Shown here in pieces: positions 1 to 10,516 of a DNA stretch of 64,000 bases. Position 1 is the first letter of the stretch, and every line of letters starts with the position of its first letter. The notes below the pieces were generated by a model that made no database searches, was not told where the DNA came from, and saw only the letters and a list, made by a program, of their open reading frames with translations. Source of the DNA: Acorus gramineus (Eukaryota > Streptophyta > Magnoliopsida > Acorales > Acoraceae); NCBI GenBank assembly GCA_030737835.1, contig CM060849.1, positions 14,179,216 to 14,243,215 of the forward strand, read 5' to 3'. The position numbers and the translations under genes were made by a program.

Positions 1-455
1 CAAACTGACACTATAATTTGCTTTAAACCTTTTTCGTTCTGTGATTCACGAAGAGTGGAATTATTCGCACATTGAAAATATGAAAGCAAAGGCATATATG
101 ACTCCAGACACCCTCAAGTCACAATGGATATTTGATGTTGCTTACACATGTACATGTGCATATGCATGAATGAGCCTAATAAAATGCACTCGCAATTTTG
201 ATCTTACATAGGGATGATTTTGATCTTATGTCACATATCGGGATGGATTAATGAGTTTTTTAATTCTTCAACACTTACCATGGACCATCTAAATATCAAT
301 GCTCTCAGATGAAACAGTGGAGGCAAAAACAAATACCACTGTATTTGTATTTTTTTTTAATGGTAGGCATCCACTTTGTGTATATTCAAAACAAAGGAAC
401 TACCACTGTATTTGTTAGCTCAGAACTAACAATGAATAGATTGTTGATGCACGCT

Positions 456-902
456 AGTGTTCTAAAAAAGCAGACTAAGTGGGGATTAAGCAGGCGCCTT
501 GTGATTAAGTGGAATTAAATGGGGATTAAGTGGCTAAACAAAGATAAATCAGAATTTCATCTAAATAATTTGATTAAATCAGGAAACGAGTCAATTATTA
601 CAAAAGAAAAAAAATTAAAAAAAAAGGAACCACACCCCGTCTGAGTGGTAGTAGAGGGTACTACCACCTGAACTGAGGCTACACAAACCATGCGTCAATC
701 ACTCCTCAATTAACAAAATGTCTTTACAAACTAAACCCCCAATGCCGTGGCTATATGTCTCCCCCACTCCAAAATAAGTGTCATCTCCCAAATCTCCAAT
801 ATAAAAAAAGTCGTCGATTAATCCCAGCATAATACTCACCTAGCCCATTGATCCATAGGCGGATTGACCGCCCAACAGGCGCCTAGTGCTTTTTAGAACA
901 TT
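456..902. mobile_element. Inverted-repeat element, TGTTCTAAAAA ends
   Basis: The left end reads AGTGTTCTAAAAAAGC and the right end is its inverse (GCTTTTTAGAACATT), with GGCGCC motifs just inside both ends. The flanks (ATGCACGC and ATGCATAC) are only a weak match for a target duplication. There is no coding capacity. The same element sits at 23805-24248 in copy 2. A right-half relative ending GAGCTTTTTAGAACATTGG lies at about 2475-2595 and 25815-25925. Superfamily not assigned. Confidence 0.5.
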
Positions 903-1150
903 AATGCATACAAAGAATTAATTCTAGCTGATACTGCATTTTCAATTTAGTTAAACTGTATTTGTTTCAATATACAATATAGTCCAAATATGATACAAGG
1001 TAATTAAGTATTCTAATATTTGCGCTTGAAAGGTTCAGTTTAAAGTTTCCTATGAAAGAATAAGAAAGACTTGATACTCTGAAAATACTTCACAATATAT
1101 CATTTGCATGTACACCAAATAACATTATAAAGATAGAATTATAAACTCAC

Positions 1151-4100
1151 GTTTGTGGTATTTTGTATGCTGGTAACTTCATGCCCCCGTTGAATTTCAC
1201 ATGAAACCAAAAATGTAAGATATAGTAAGAAGAGATGACAGGAAGAGATAAAAAAAAAGATGGATCAATTTCAGGTTGTTCATGAACAAAATATAAGTTA
1301 ATGCAAATTTGCAAAACAAAGTGTTTGAATATCAGGGTAGTATGGCTTCTCAACTAAGTGGTTGAGGTTGTTAGAAGATTGTGTGCGTAGAGCTAATTTT
1401 TCTGTCCTGAAAAACTCAAAATCTGCTCATTTCTTCTCCTGCTCGGACGGGCTTAGAAAGGGAGACCACCTATCCATTTTTCTCTTCATCCTTGCAGCAA
1501 ATGCTCTTAATAGAATGTGTCAGAAGCCCGTGGATGTTGGTCGGTTTGTTGGCTATTCTGTAGTGAATGATGGACTAATTATCTCTTTGTTGCAACATGC
1601 GGATTATTCCTCCCACGATGTGATGAGAGCATTCAGAATGTATAGGTATTCAAAGTTGTTTTAGCATGTTTTGAAATAGGTTCTGGCTCAAGGATGAACT
1701 AATAAGGGTTCTGATGTTGGGGTCAATTTGAAGAAGGCTTAGATCATGCAGCATTGCACTATAGTTTGATACTTGAGACATCCATTACAATGTGGGAGCC
1801 TTGGATGCCAAGATTGGACACCACAAAGTGACAGATTTGTGAAGATGCTCTCAGAAAAGAAAGGGAGGGTTCTTAGCATATGGCAAGAATTGTGTTAAAA
1901 TTATTATCAAACAACCTTCGTTTTTTTTTTTTCCTTTTCTTCTCTATTTTAAAAACCATCCTGAACAAGAAGAGGTCATAGAAATTAGAAAGAGGTTATT
2001 AAAGAGGCGAAAGTAAAATGGCAGAAAAGGAATCCATCTGGTCAAATGTGAACCAATTATCAATGAAAGGTGGCTTGGGGAATGGGTGTGTTAGATGAAC
2101 AGTGCACTCCTTGGCAAATCATTAGCAAATCAATGTGGAGACTTACTCAAGAACCAGAGGCTAAGTGGGCAAGGTTTATCAAGGAGAAATACTACAGGGG
2201 TTGTGGTTTTCTTGTGCTCTCTCCACCTGTGCTGTACAAGGTTTCCAGGTATTGAAAGAAATCTCCAAGATGGCAGCCATTCTGTACAATAAATTGGCTT
2301 TGTGGCAGCCTGGCAGGGAAAGGCAATCACATTCAACTCTGGAATGATAGATGGCTTCAACAAGGTAGCAGGTGTATGTCCATGTTTGTTCAGAGTGGCT
2401 GCTGATCAGAATGATAGAGTGAGGCAAGGCTTTCCAGGTGCCAGAGGGTATATTACAAACACATTAATTTTTTTTTTTATGAAAAAAGTACCGATTAATC
2501 CCCGCTTAATCTCCACCTATCCGATTGATCCCTAGGCGGCAAACCGGCAACTAACCACCCGACTAACACTTAGAGCTTTTTAGAACATTGGTGAAGTGTC
2601 AGTCTAGCACGGTCATCTAGACTAATAGCTACAGCCACAAGGGAAATATTACATCTAGTTCCATCAATGGACTGATGCTATAGTTCAAGAATCTGAAAAA
2701 GAAGGGGGGACAAAAGCAAGGCAGCAAAGTCCATCTTTTTAATACCTCAGGCAGTTTGTCATTCCATGTGGTCATCAAGGAATGATACACTTTATAATGA
2801 TAGACAGACTATTGTGAGAACACGTGAGGATGCAATACTGGCCAGCTGAATCTCTGGATACAATGGGAGGAGATTGTCTATAACCTGAGAGAGCCCGGTT
2901 TGGTTTCTGGGGGGCCGTGAGGACATTACTTATGTTCTCCCCCTATTCTGCCTCTTGTTTTCTGATTATCCTTTTCTTTCTTTTTGATTCTTTGTATTTT
3001 CTCAATTTCTATCCAGTTAATAAGAACATGGTAACTCTACCCTCTCTGGGGAAAAAATTCCACTTTTCATCTATTTTTAAATCTTCAACAGCAATGCCTT
3101 ATTCAAATGTGACCTCTTTCCTGTAATTTCATTGATAATAGAGAAAAGCTCCGACAAGAAGGTAAAATTGTGTGAGAAGTCTAAAATAAAAACAACATTT
3201 ACATGTATCCTTGATTTTAATAAAGACAGACCCCCCCCACCCAACCAAATATATATTAATAAAGGATACCCCTGCTACCCAATTTAGAAAAATGGTTCAA
3301 GATCATGTATTTCCTTTCTAACAGGCAAAGGGTTTTGAGGAGTTGGGGATTCAACTGGGGCTAATATGAACATAATATGAGATATGTGGGAAAATTTTGT
3401 GTGTGTGTATCGGCGGTGGTGTTTTTTCTTTTCTAAACTTAAAGTAGATTCAGTAAAAGAAGTAATGAACATATGGTTCATGGCTTCATGCTATCTCCTA
3501 ACAACATAAGGAAGCAAGAGAAAAACGGGTGGCTGAAAGATACCAAAATGACACTTTGAAGATAGGTGAAAAAACATAAGTTGCGAGGAAAAAATAAGAT
3601 TGCTAAAGCATAAATAAGGATTTTAAAATTATAATGATTTATACATATCAAGTGAACATACAATAAATCACATACAAGAGTGGCAGATGTTGTACGAATG
3701 ACAAACATCGAACTTGAACTTCAGGCAGAATATAATTGAGTATGATTGTGTGAAGTGGTTCTTCATAAAAATATCTTTTTTTCCCAATTACAATGTAATT
3801 ATATTCCATTATATGCAATTGTGCCATGCTGAAAATCAAGAAACATGTATGAATAATCTAAAATGATGCAAACGCATGGTGGTGGAAGAATTAATTTGCA
3901 TCAGCTAATCTATATAACTGGGAAAAAAAATAACTTTAAATATAATATTTCTATAACTCAATGTACCAAACAACAAATTAAGAGAGACTTACTTATTAAA
4001 TTAGAATATTGCTGTGGAGAGTATAATCTACTACAATACATCAAATATATCAAAGCAAAGTTGAATACTCAGCAATAATTGGTTCTATTGAAACACAGGT

Positions 4101-5330
4101 TCAGGTGTAGATTCATACACAACTTTTGGAGAGGTGCAGAGATGAAGCATTTGCCAGAATGTATACTCGATATCCATTTGTTGCCACTGCAATGGATCAA
4201 AATTAGGTTTCACATGAGACAACAATAGAAGCAACTAATAATAAAAAAATCATGTATGGTAGAATAAGTAACCAAGTAGAAACCAAATGTTTCTAGTCAC
4301 ACATGCATAAAAGTGCAACAATGAAATGTACACTTCAAAATACGCTATCAGAAAATGCACTCGACACCATGCATAGCAAAGCATGAGCGGAAATAACCAA
4401 AAACTGAGTCCAAACAAGTGAGATCTTTGAAACACAAAGGAAAAGGTACACAAGCGAATGTAGCTGCGTTCATAGATTAGATTTAAGTGCGGCCACACAT
4501 GCCGGTTTTAGAGGCCCGGGGCATATGATCTTGCATTTGTGGCCACACGTGCAGTTTTGTGGTGGACCGTTTGAATGGCCCAATTTCGTTTGAACGGTAG
4601 TTTAAACGTCCAAAAAGTGAACACTGTGGGAATGAATTCCGTTCGAACGGCATTCGAATGTTCCTATTCTGTTAGAATGGGGTTCGAATGATAGTTTTAA
4701 AAAAAAAATAACAACCATTCAAACAGACAGTCAATGTGCGACCACATATACTACATATGCGGCCGCACGAGCAGTTTGAACCCTGACAGCACATGCGGAC
4801 AGCATGTTACTTTGAAACATTGGTAGTGTCCTAACAATAGGATCGGTAAGTTGGACATACAAATGTTTCTAGTCGCATACGCATACAAGAACAACACTGT
4901 AACATACATTTCAAGACGTTGAGATATTTCAAGATTTCACAAAAAAAAAATGCACTCGACATCATGCATAGCAAAGCATGAGCGGAAATAACAAAAATCT
5001 AAGTCCAAATCCAAACAAGTGTGACCTTTGAAACACAAAGGAAAATGTACACAAGCGAATGCAGCTGCTTCCTACCAATGAGATCGATAAGTTGGACATA
5101 CAAGATTATATATTTATATTTATATTAAAGGAAAAAATTTTAAACGCAAACATTGAGAAAGAAAGTGAACATGAAAAAGAATTATGTATTTATAAAAGAA
5201 AATATATACATATACTTGGAAACTTTTTAACAACAGGTAGGTATCCTACAACCAAGCTTCCATTAATCAAAATTGGGGTACTTCCAAAAAATAGTTGGAA
5301 ACTACGCTTCATACACACACACACACATTC

Positions 5331-5362
<32 letters not shown>

Positions 5363-8300
5363 ACATATATACATATATGAACATATACATATACATATAT
5401 ACATATATGAACATATACATATATGTATACATATACATATATACAAGGTATGTATGTATACATGTACATACATATGTATTTGTGTGTGTGTGTGTGTGTC
5501 ACAAACAACATAATTCTTTCTGGACCTCTCTAACAAAATGACAATTCATATGTCTTTACCAACACATATTTATGTAAAATCATTCACATTCTCATAAAGG
5601 AAAAGGCATGATTAAAGATATAGTATAATGTTACGCATGTTAATGAAACGAATAATGGGTGTCGATTGATATTCGATTTATTTCATGGAAAAAGTATAAA
5701 GACGCAGATGAAAAGATGTTTGTTGTTCCTACCTTATAAAGATAATTTTATTTTGATATAAATATGGGAGCAAGCCACTGATAATTCATACACCACCTTC
5801 CTCTGGAAGATATTGACATTCCTCTCCAACAAATTGCCCAACAAACAGCTTGTCTTCCTTTTCAAGAAGATTGCAAGAAATATGTTTTTGCATTTATTGT
5901 TAGGTAACAAATCAATGGCGAAGAGCATATTTCTTAAATAGTTTTTCCCCAACCGAGCCCGACGGTTTCACATTGAAATTCTTTCAATAATTTTGGAACA
6001 TAGTGAAGGAGGATATCATGGAGATGATGTTTAACTTCTATGATTGTCGCCAAGGATACACATGCCTCAATGCCACTTTTATAACTTTCATTTCAAAGAA
6101 CGACAAGGCATTGGAGACTATCGTCCTATTGGCCTCATTAATTGTTTTTATAAGATCATCACAAAAAATTTGGCCACTCAAAATTCATCAAAGACTTGGT
6201 GGACAATATCCAATCAGCTTTCATCCATGGAAGGTCTCCTCTTGAAGGGGTCGCCCAAGAGTGAGTGGTCGAGGCACACAAAGGCAAAAGGAATGACTTC
6301 TTATGCAAACTTGACTTCAAGAAAGCCTAAGATCAGTACATTGGGATTTCCTTTGAAAGTTGTTGAAAGACTATGGCTTGTCGGAAAGGTGGATTTGGTA
6401 ATTAAAAAAATGTATAAGTACTTTATGGCTCTCAATTCTAGTCAAACGAAACGGTGGTTGGCTTGTTCAACATGGGGAAGGGTCTTCATCAAGGTGACCG
6501 CTTTCTCCCATCATATTCATTGTTGTTTCCAATGTGCTAAGTATAATGATCCACAAGGGCATGGCACGCAGATGGATAGACGGATTAGAGGTATCTAGTC
6601 TAGAGGTGATTCCTGGGTCTCGTGCATCAAATACACAGACAACACTAGCCTTCTTAGCGATGATTGGGAAGAAAACTTGGAGGGCTTAGAATTCATTATC
6701 AAATGTTTTGACATTGTCTCAGTTTTAGATGTTAATTTCTCCAAAAGCAACTTGGTGGGCATCACCATTCCCTTCAAAAAGGTTTCCGCCCAAATTTTAA
6801 GGATGAGATGCAATGCCATGGGATTCCCATCAAGTATCTCGGGCTTCCACTTCACACTAGTAGACTTCGGAAGCTAGATCAAAACCCACTGCTCCTTAGA
6901 TTTGATAAGAAGCTTGAAAGGGAAAAAAGAAGTTTCCTTAGCTTGAATGGACGTCTTGTAGGTGGTATTGACAAGTCTTCCCTTATACTTCTTTCCCATC
7001 TTCAAAGTTTGATGCAGCATTCTCCACAAAATAGAGAAAATTAGAAGATGGTTCCTATGGTTCGGCAACAAGGATTCTTACAATAGGCCTCATCTAGCCA
7101 AATGAGATCTTATTTGTTGGTCAAAAACAGAGGGTGGAAAGGATCTAAAATCCCTTTGGTCTAAACTCATCTGAAAGAAATAATGCATGGGCCCAATAGA
7201 TTTTCATTGGATCTTCATCCTAGAGTCACCCCGTTGAAGGCGTGGAAGGATATAATTGATTAGATCTCAAAACTTAAAGAGGAGGTCCAACTCCTCCATA
7301 GGAATGGAGTGGAAATTTGTTTTTGGAGAGCAAATGGCTTCTAGGCGCTTCTCCAGCTTCTCTTCCCTAACCTTTCCCAGGTGGCTTTGGATGAGAATGA
7401 CCTTATTTGTGACTCTTTCACGAGTGATGATAATAACATCATGGCTCAGCATGTGAGGGTCTGGGGTTAACTATGGTGGGGGTTGTCCAGATCCAGGAGA
7501 GGTTTTGCTAAGTTGTTTTCTCCTTGCATCTTGTACAAAGATCCCTCATCTCTTCATTGTTCAGGGGCATTATATTAATAATATTCTCCAACCTTTTCTC
7601 AAAAAAAAAAAAAAGTATTTTTGGCCACCCTGGTTAAAACAAGAGCTTGAGAATCAATAATGCAAATAGGCAAGTCGAGTTTACAATGAGCCTAGCATGA
7701 ACGCAAATTTTGGATCTTCAATGACAATAAAACCTATATTTCATTGCATTCCCAGGCCTGCCGCTGATGTGTATGCAGAACTCAAACCAAAATCGTTAAA
7801 GCTGGATAGTCATGAACCAGACAATACAACGATGACCCAGAAAGTTGAAAGCCTTCTACATGAACTTGAAATTGACATAACCAAAACAATTAGAGCTACA
7901 ATCACAGCACTGAACCATCTAGCATCTCAGAGCCGGCAATAATTCATAGTCCCTGATATTTTTTGAAACACTTGTTTCACCCAAAAAATTCTCACCCCAT
8001 CGAGTGCTCTTGACTCATGGGAACCTTGCCTGGTTCCATGAGAGGCACTGTCATTACTCGACTATGCAAGCACAGGAACTTTGCATATATGATTGAAATG
8101 AATTTCATATTAAAACAAATGCATACTTTGGACCATATATTGGCACAATTCAGTCCATCAATAAACATCAGTTGGCATCCCATTCCATCCCGGATCTTCT
8201 AACCAACAGGATTGCAACAAAACCCCAATTTAAAGAAAAATGAATAAGGAAACAAAAGAGCATCTGATCCAAACTGTTAAAAAAAGAAACATTCATACAA

Positions 8301-8491
8301 TTCTACACAAATCACGGTGGGAACAGAAGAAGAAGACATTGAATTTTAACAGATCCACTGAAAAGTATTGTATAGAGAGAGAATCAATTGGAAAGAAGGA
8401 TGACCTTAACGATTCTGCGGAGGTACTGGGGGAGCAAAGGAGAGGAGCGCACGTGAGAGGGCGTGCGCCCTTTCGAAACCGTCGGCAGCAT
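1151..8491 (-). CDS. UNC50: UNC-50 family protein, exons 1-3 (partial, copy 1)
   Basis: Multi-pass Golgi or endomembrane protein. Known relatives are C. elegans UNC-50, which helps assemble acetylcholine receptors, and yeast Gmh1, which works with Arf exchange factors. Exon 1 is 8405-8491 ([11 protein letters not shown] then PQYLRRIVK, donor AAG|GTCATC). Exon 2 is 4119-4186 ([19 protein letters not shown], acceptor TTGCAG, donor GT|GTATGA). Exon 3 is a 26-nt micro-exon at 1151-1176 (VYQHTKYHK, acceptor GAAG, donor GTGAGT). Splice phases 0, 2 and 1 join without a break, giving the family's N-terminal order. The next exon, starting TKNQW, would lie left of the window. Intron 1 (4.2 kb) holds a LINE and repeats; intron 2 (2.9 kb) holds another LINE. 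This looks like the working copy because every visible exon and splice site is intact. The start is the ATG at 8491; GC-rich 5' UTR-like sequence with a GATC repeat lies just upstream. Confidence 0.86.
1360..2460 (+). mobile_element. LINE (L1-type) reverse transcriptase fragment
   Basis: Pieces of an L1-type ORF2 lie in UNC-50 intron 2, antisense to the gene. At 1390-1600 the reading is [16 protein letters not shown], then [19 protein letters not shown], then QHADYS where functional elements have a YADD-type catalytic box. At 2065-2250 the region after the reverse transcriptase follows ([19 protein letters not shown], then [11 protein letters not shown]). The reading changes frame several times and has stops, and both ends are missing. 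It is present in both UNC-50 copies and so is older than the duplication. Confidence 0.75.
4284..5070. repeat. Diverged direct repeats around a CGTTCGAACG-rich insert
   Basis: About 190 bp at 4284-4475 recurs, diverged, at 4862-5070; shared landmarks are AAATGTTTCTAGTC, CATGCATAGCAAAGCATGAG and GTACACAAGCGAATG. Between them, 4495-4830 is rich in inverted TTCGAACG/TTCGAATG motifs and starts and ends with related TGCGGCC-CAC sequences. This lies in UNC-50 intron 1. In copy 2 the first repeat is gone, because the exon 2 deletion ends at 4520 in copy 1 coordinates. Confidence 0.6.
5311..5499. repeat. Compound microsatellite (CA, TATG, ATACAT, TG)
   Basis: Runs of CA, TATG/TATGTA, ACATAT and TG follow one another. 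The long open frames here are products of the repeat, not genes. The copy 2 counterpart at 26731-26901 differs in length and arrangement although its flanks are nearly identical. Confidence 0.9.
5790..7614 (+). mobile_element. 5'-truncated LINE (L1-type) with poly(A)
   Basis: Degraded L1-type ORF2 in UNC-50 intron 1, antisense to the gene. In order: a PDGF-like stretch with [12 protein letters not shown] (about 5960-6030); a reverse-transcriptase start, [17 protein letters not shown] (about 6115); a catalytic-box remnant, YTDNTSLL (about 6630); and the late ORF2 block [13 protein letters not shown] with [19 protein letters not shown] (about 6840-6950). It is broken by several frameshifts and stops. 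It ends in TTTTCTC and a 14-A tail at 7601-7614, as expected for target-primed reverse transcription. The 5' limit is approximate. Confidence 0.82.
7697..7942 (+). other. Unrecognised exon-like open frame (copy 1)
   Basis: The last 55 or so codons read like a real protein end ([15 protein letters not shown], then [18 protein letters not shown], ending ASQSRQ). They are preceded by an acceptor-like TGTATGCAG. I do not recognise a family. The frame lies in intron 1 of UNC-50 on the opposite strand and is almost identical in copy 2 at 29261-29430. Copy 1 lacks 68 bp just upstream which, in copy 2, look like a short GT-AG intron (GTAAATG...TATGCAG). It may be a captured terminal exon or chance. 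Confidence 0.3.
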
Positions 8492-8528
8492 TTCCTTCCC
8501 TCCCCTCTCTCTCTTCTCACTACCAAGT

Positions 8529-8547
8529 ATCGATCGATCGATCGATC
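8529..8547. repeat. GATC microsatellite in UNC-50 5' leader
   Basis: An ATCG run of 19 bp lies about 40 bp upstream of the UNC-50 start codon, in GC-rich sequence likely to be 5' UTR or core promoter. It is conserved in copy 2 at 30021-30039. Confidence 0.6.
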
Positions 8548-9190
8548 TCCAACAACCAGTCGGACTATTTCTTTCGCACAAGAGAAGACGATACTTGTTT
8601 TCTTTTTTCCCCTTTTTTTTTTTGTTACCTCAATTTTTGTCGCTCGTTTTTCTGAATTTCACGAACGATGTCATCCGTCCATTTTCGGGATCGACGGTAT
8701 GGAAATTTTTTTGGGTCGGAGTTGTACTGGATCACCTTCGTTACACGAGTAGTATCCAAATTTTTACATGGATGCAAAAAATTAAAGCATCTCCCATCAT
8801 GTTCAATTCGTGTAATCAGTGTTTTAAAAGTCATTTATAAACCTCAGCCCTACAATGCTTAGCTTCTTGTTATTTTTCTGATTAATTTTTAGTTGATTAA
8901 TAAGCTATCATGTTATATTATATATAGTATATATATATTTTTTTTTGATATACCTGTTACGTTTATATTATTAATTTTATTTTAATATTCTTTTATTATT
9001 ATTTTATAATCTAAAATTATTATATATATATATAATGTATATATGAATTATATTATTATTTTAAAAAGTAATTGATTAATCATCATTTAGTCGATTAATT
9101 TTTAATTTCTCCTCAATTGTCAAATTAGCACCTACATTTATTTTATTTTTTATTTTTTTTTTGGGGGGTGGGGGAGGCCCTTTTGGATGA

Positions 9191-10063
9191 AAATGTCAAT
9201 AGTAATAAATGTAACAGTAATATTTTCAATAGTCAGTTACATTTTATAGAAAATGTCAAACATTTTTTTTATTGTGTGATACATTTAACAAACATATATA
9301 TTTGATTGTTACAGTAATAAATGTAACAAATATAAATTACTATTTACATTGAAATAAATGCAATACACGAATGAATGTTACATTCATAAATGTAACAAAT
9401 ATAAATCAATACATGCATGCGGTTGACTATTACATTTATGAATGTAACAAAAATAATACAGATTTGAAAAATTACATTGTCAACAATGTAGCAGTAACAT
9501 CAAACAAACTACTCATGTATAAAATGTAACGGTATCAAGTGTTACATTTAGATATTGAAACAAAAACAAATCAAAATGTGATAAATGACATTCAATACAT
9601 GAAAAAAAATTGTGTTTAAATATTTAAAACAAAAAGCAAAACACAATTTTTTTACAAATCTAATAATGTCAAACCTGATCCGAGAGACATTGATGTGAGA
9701 TCCAAATCGAAAAAAAAAACGATTTCCTGCCTTCTCCTCAAAAATAGAATTTCTGATTTGCTCTCACGTATTCTTCATAAACAAAATCAATTCGGTAATG
9801 CAAAACCTCCTCATTTCGCATACAAGATAGATTTTCAATTGTTTCAACACCAATGATTTCTCCAGTCCCTCTCAAATATTGTTGTAAGATTTTAAGAATC
9901 TATTAATGGTGAATAAATACAGAATTTTCAGAATTAAATGATACTCCACAATCATAAAGATACATGTTAAGATAATTATCAAATAAAAAATATAATAGAC
10001 AATATACACTTGTCACATCATGGAACATGTGACGGGGCTTGAAAAAATTAGGGTCTAAAAATC
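9191..10063. other. Intergenic region with TGTAAC/GTTACA motif cluster
   Basis: Between UNC-50 and SEP1. From about 9205 to 9560 the motif AATGTAAC or its inverse GTTACATT occurs roughly ten times in both orientations, several as close inverted pairs (for example around 9376-9395 and 9431-9450). No long open frame. It resembles the subterminal repeats where transposases bind, but no clean terminal repeats were found. Nothing clear in 9620-10063. Confidence 0.5.
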
Positions 10064-10244
10064 ATTATTGTATATTACATGGTTTTCACATTAAAGCTGA
10101 CAAAGAGAAGAAAACAAATACGAAAAATGTGAAGGGAAGGGAGGTATGGAATTTACGTGGGTAATTTTTCTTTCGATTTAAATTATTTAATTAAAAGAGA
10201 GAGAGAGAGAGAGATGGAAGGGAGTGAGTGAGTGATGAGCTGGC
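10064..10244. repeat. SEP1-upstream block, duplicated at 36491-36687
   Basis: About 180 bp with near-identical sequence at 36491-36687, including GGTTTTCACATTAAAGCTGA and a GAGA run followed by ATGG and GGGAGTGAGTG. The distant copy has a short extra piece (GACTGAGCCAGGCTG) and one GAGT unit fewer. It ends about 270 bp before the SEP1 start codon, so it is probably part of the SEP1 promoter region. Confidence 0.9.
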
Positions 10245-10516
10245 CCAGAGGTGGAACTCGACAGAGCAGAACTGACACTGGCCGTCGCAGTCGCTCGCAG
10301 TCCCTGGAGAAGATTTATTATTTACAAAAAAAAAAAAAAAAATTGAAAAGTGGATGGGCTCATATAGAAGATTTATACGCAAGCAGGGACATAAAAATCC
10401 AGTTTTTATTAGTGGCTGACGTTTCAGTGACCAGCTCCTCTATTTTAGAGACACAAACGGATAGGATTTGAGATAGAAAGAGAGGAGGAACAACAGCAGC
10501 AGCAGTGTTATACGAA

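Larger units (their letters stand above)
1..9190. repeat. Segmental duplication, copy 1
   Basis: This segment matches 23349-31970 in the same orientation with only scattered differences by eye. The match begins at the window edge, so the true left end is not visible, and stops at 9190 just after a G-rich run (GGAGGCCC...GGATGA). Main differences from copy 2: it keeps 2607-4520, which contains UNC-50 exon 2; it lacks a 1,263-bp Mutator-like insertion at 8806-8814; it lacks 68 bp after 7767; and it has a different microsatellite at 5311-5499. Confidence 0.96.

Noticed and set aside
1147-1353. 68-codon minus-strand frame ending [10 protein letters not shown]
   Set aside because: Only its last 26 nt are coding, in a different frame, as the UNC-50 micro-exon; the rest is intron.
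5059-5541. 160-codon open frame
   Set aside because: Its second half is microsatellite translation (HTHTH, YIYIY) and the copy 2 version changes with repeat length.
8240-8752. 170-codon plus-strand frame across the UNC-50 start
   Set aside because: It lies opposite UNC-50 exon 1 and its leader. The minus strand has the recognisable protein.
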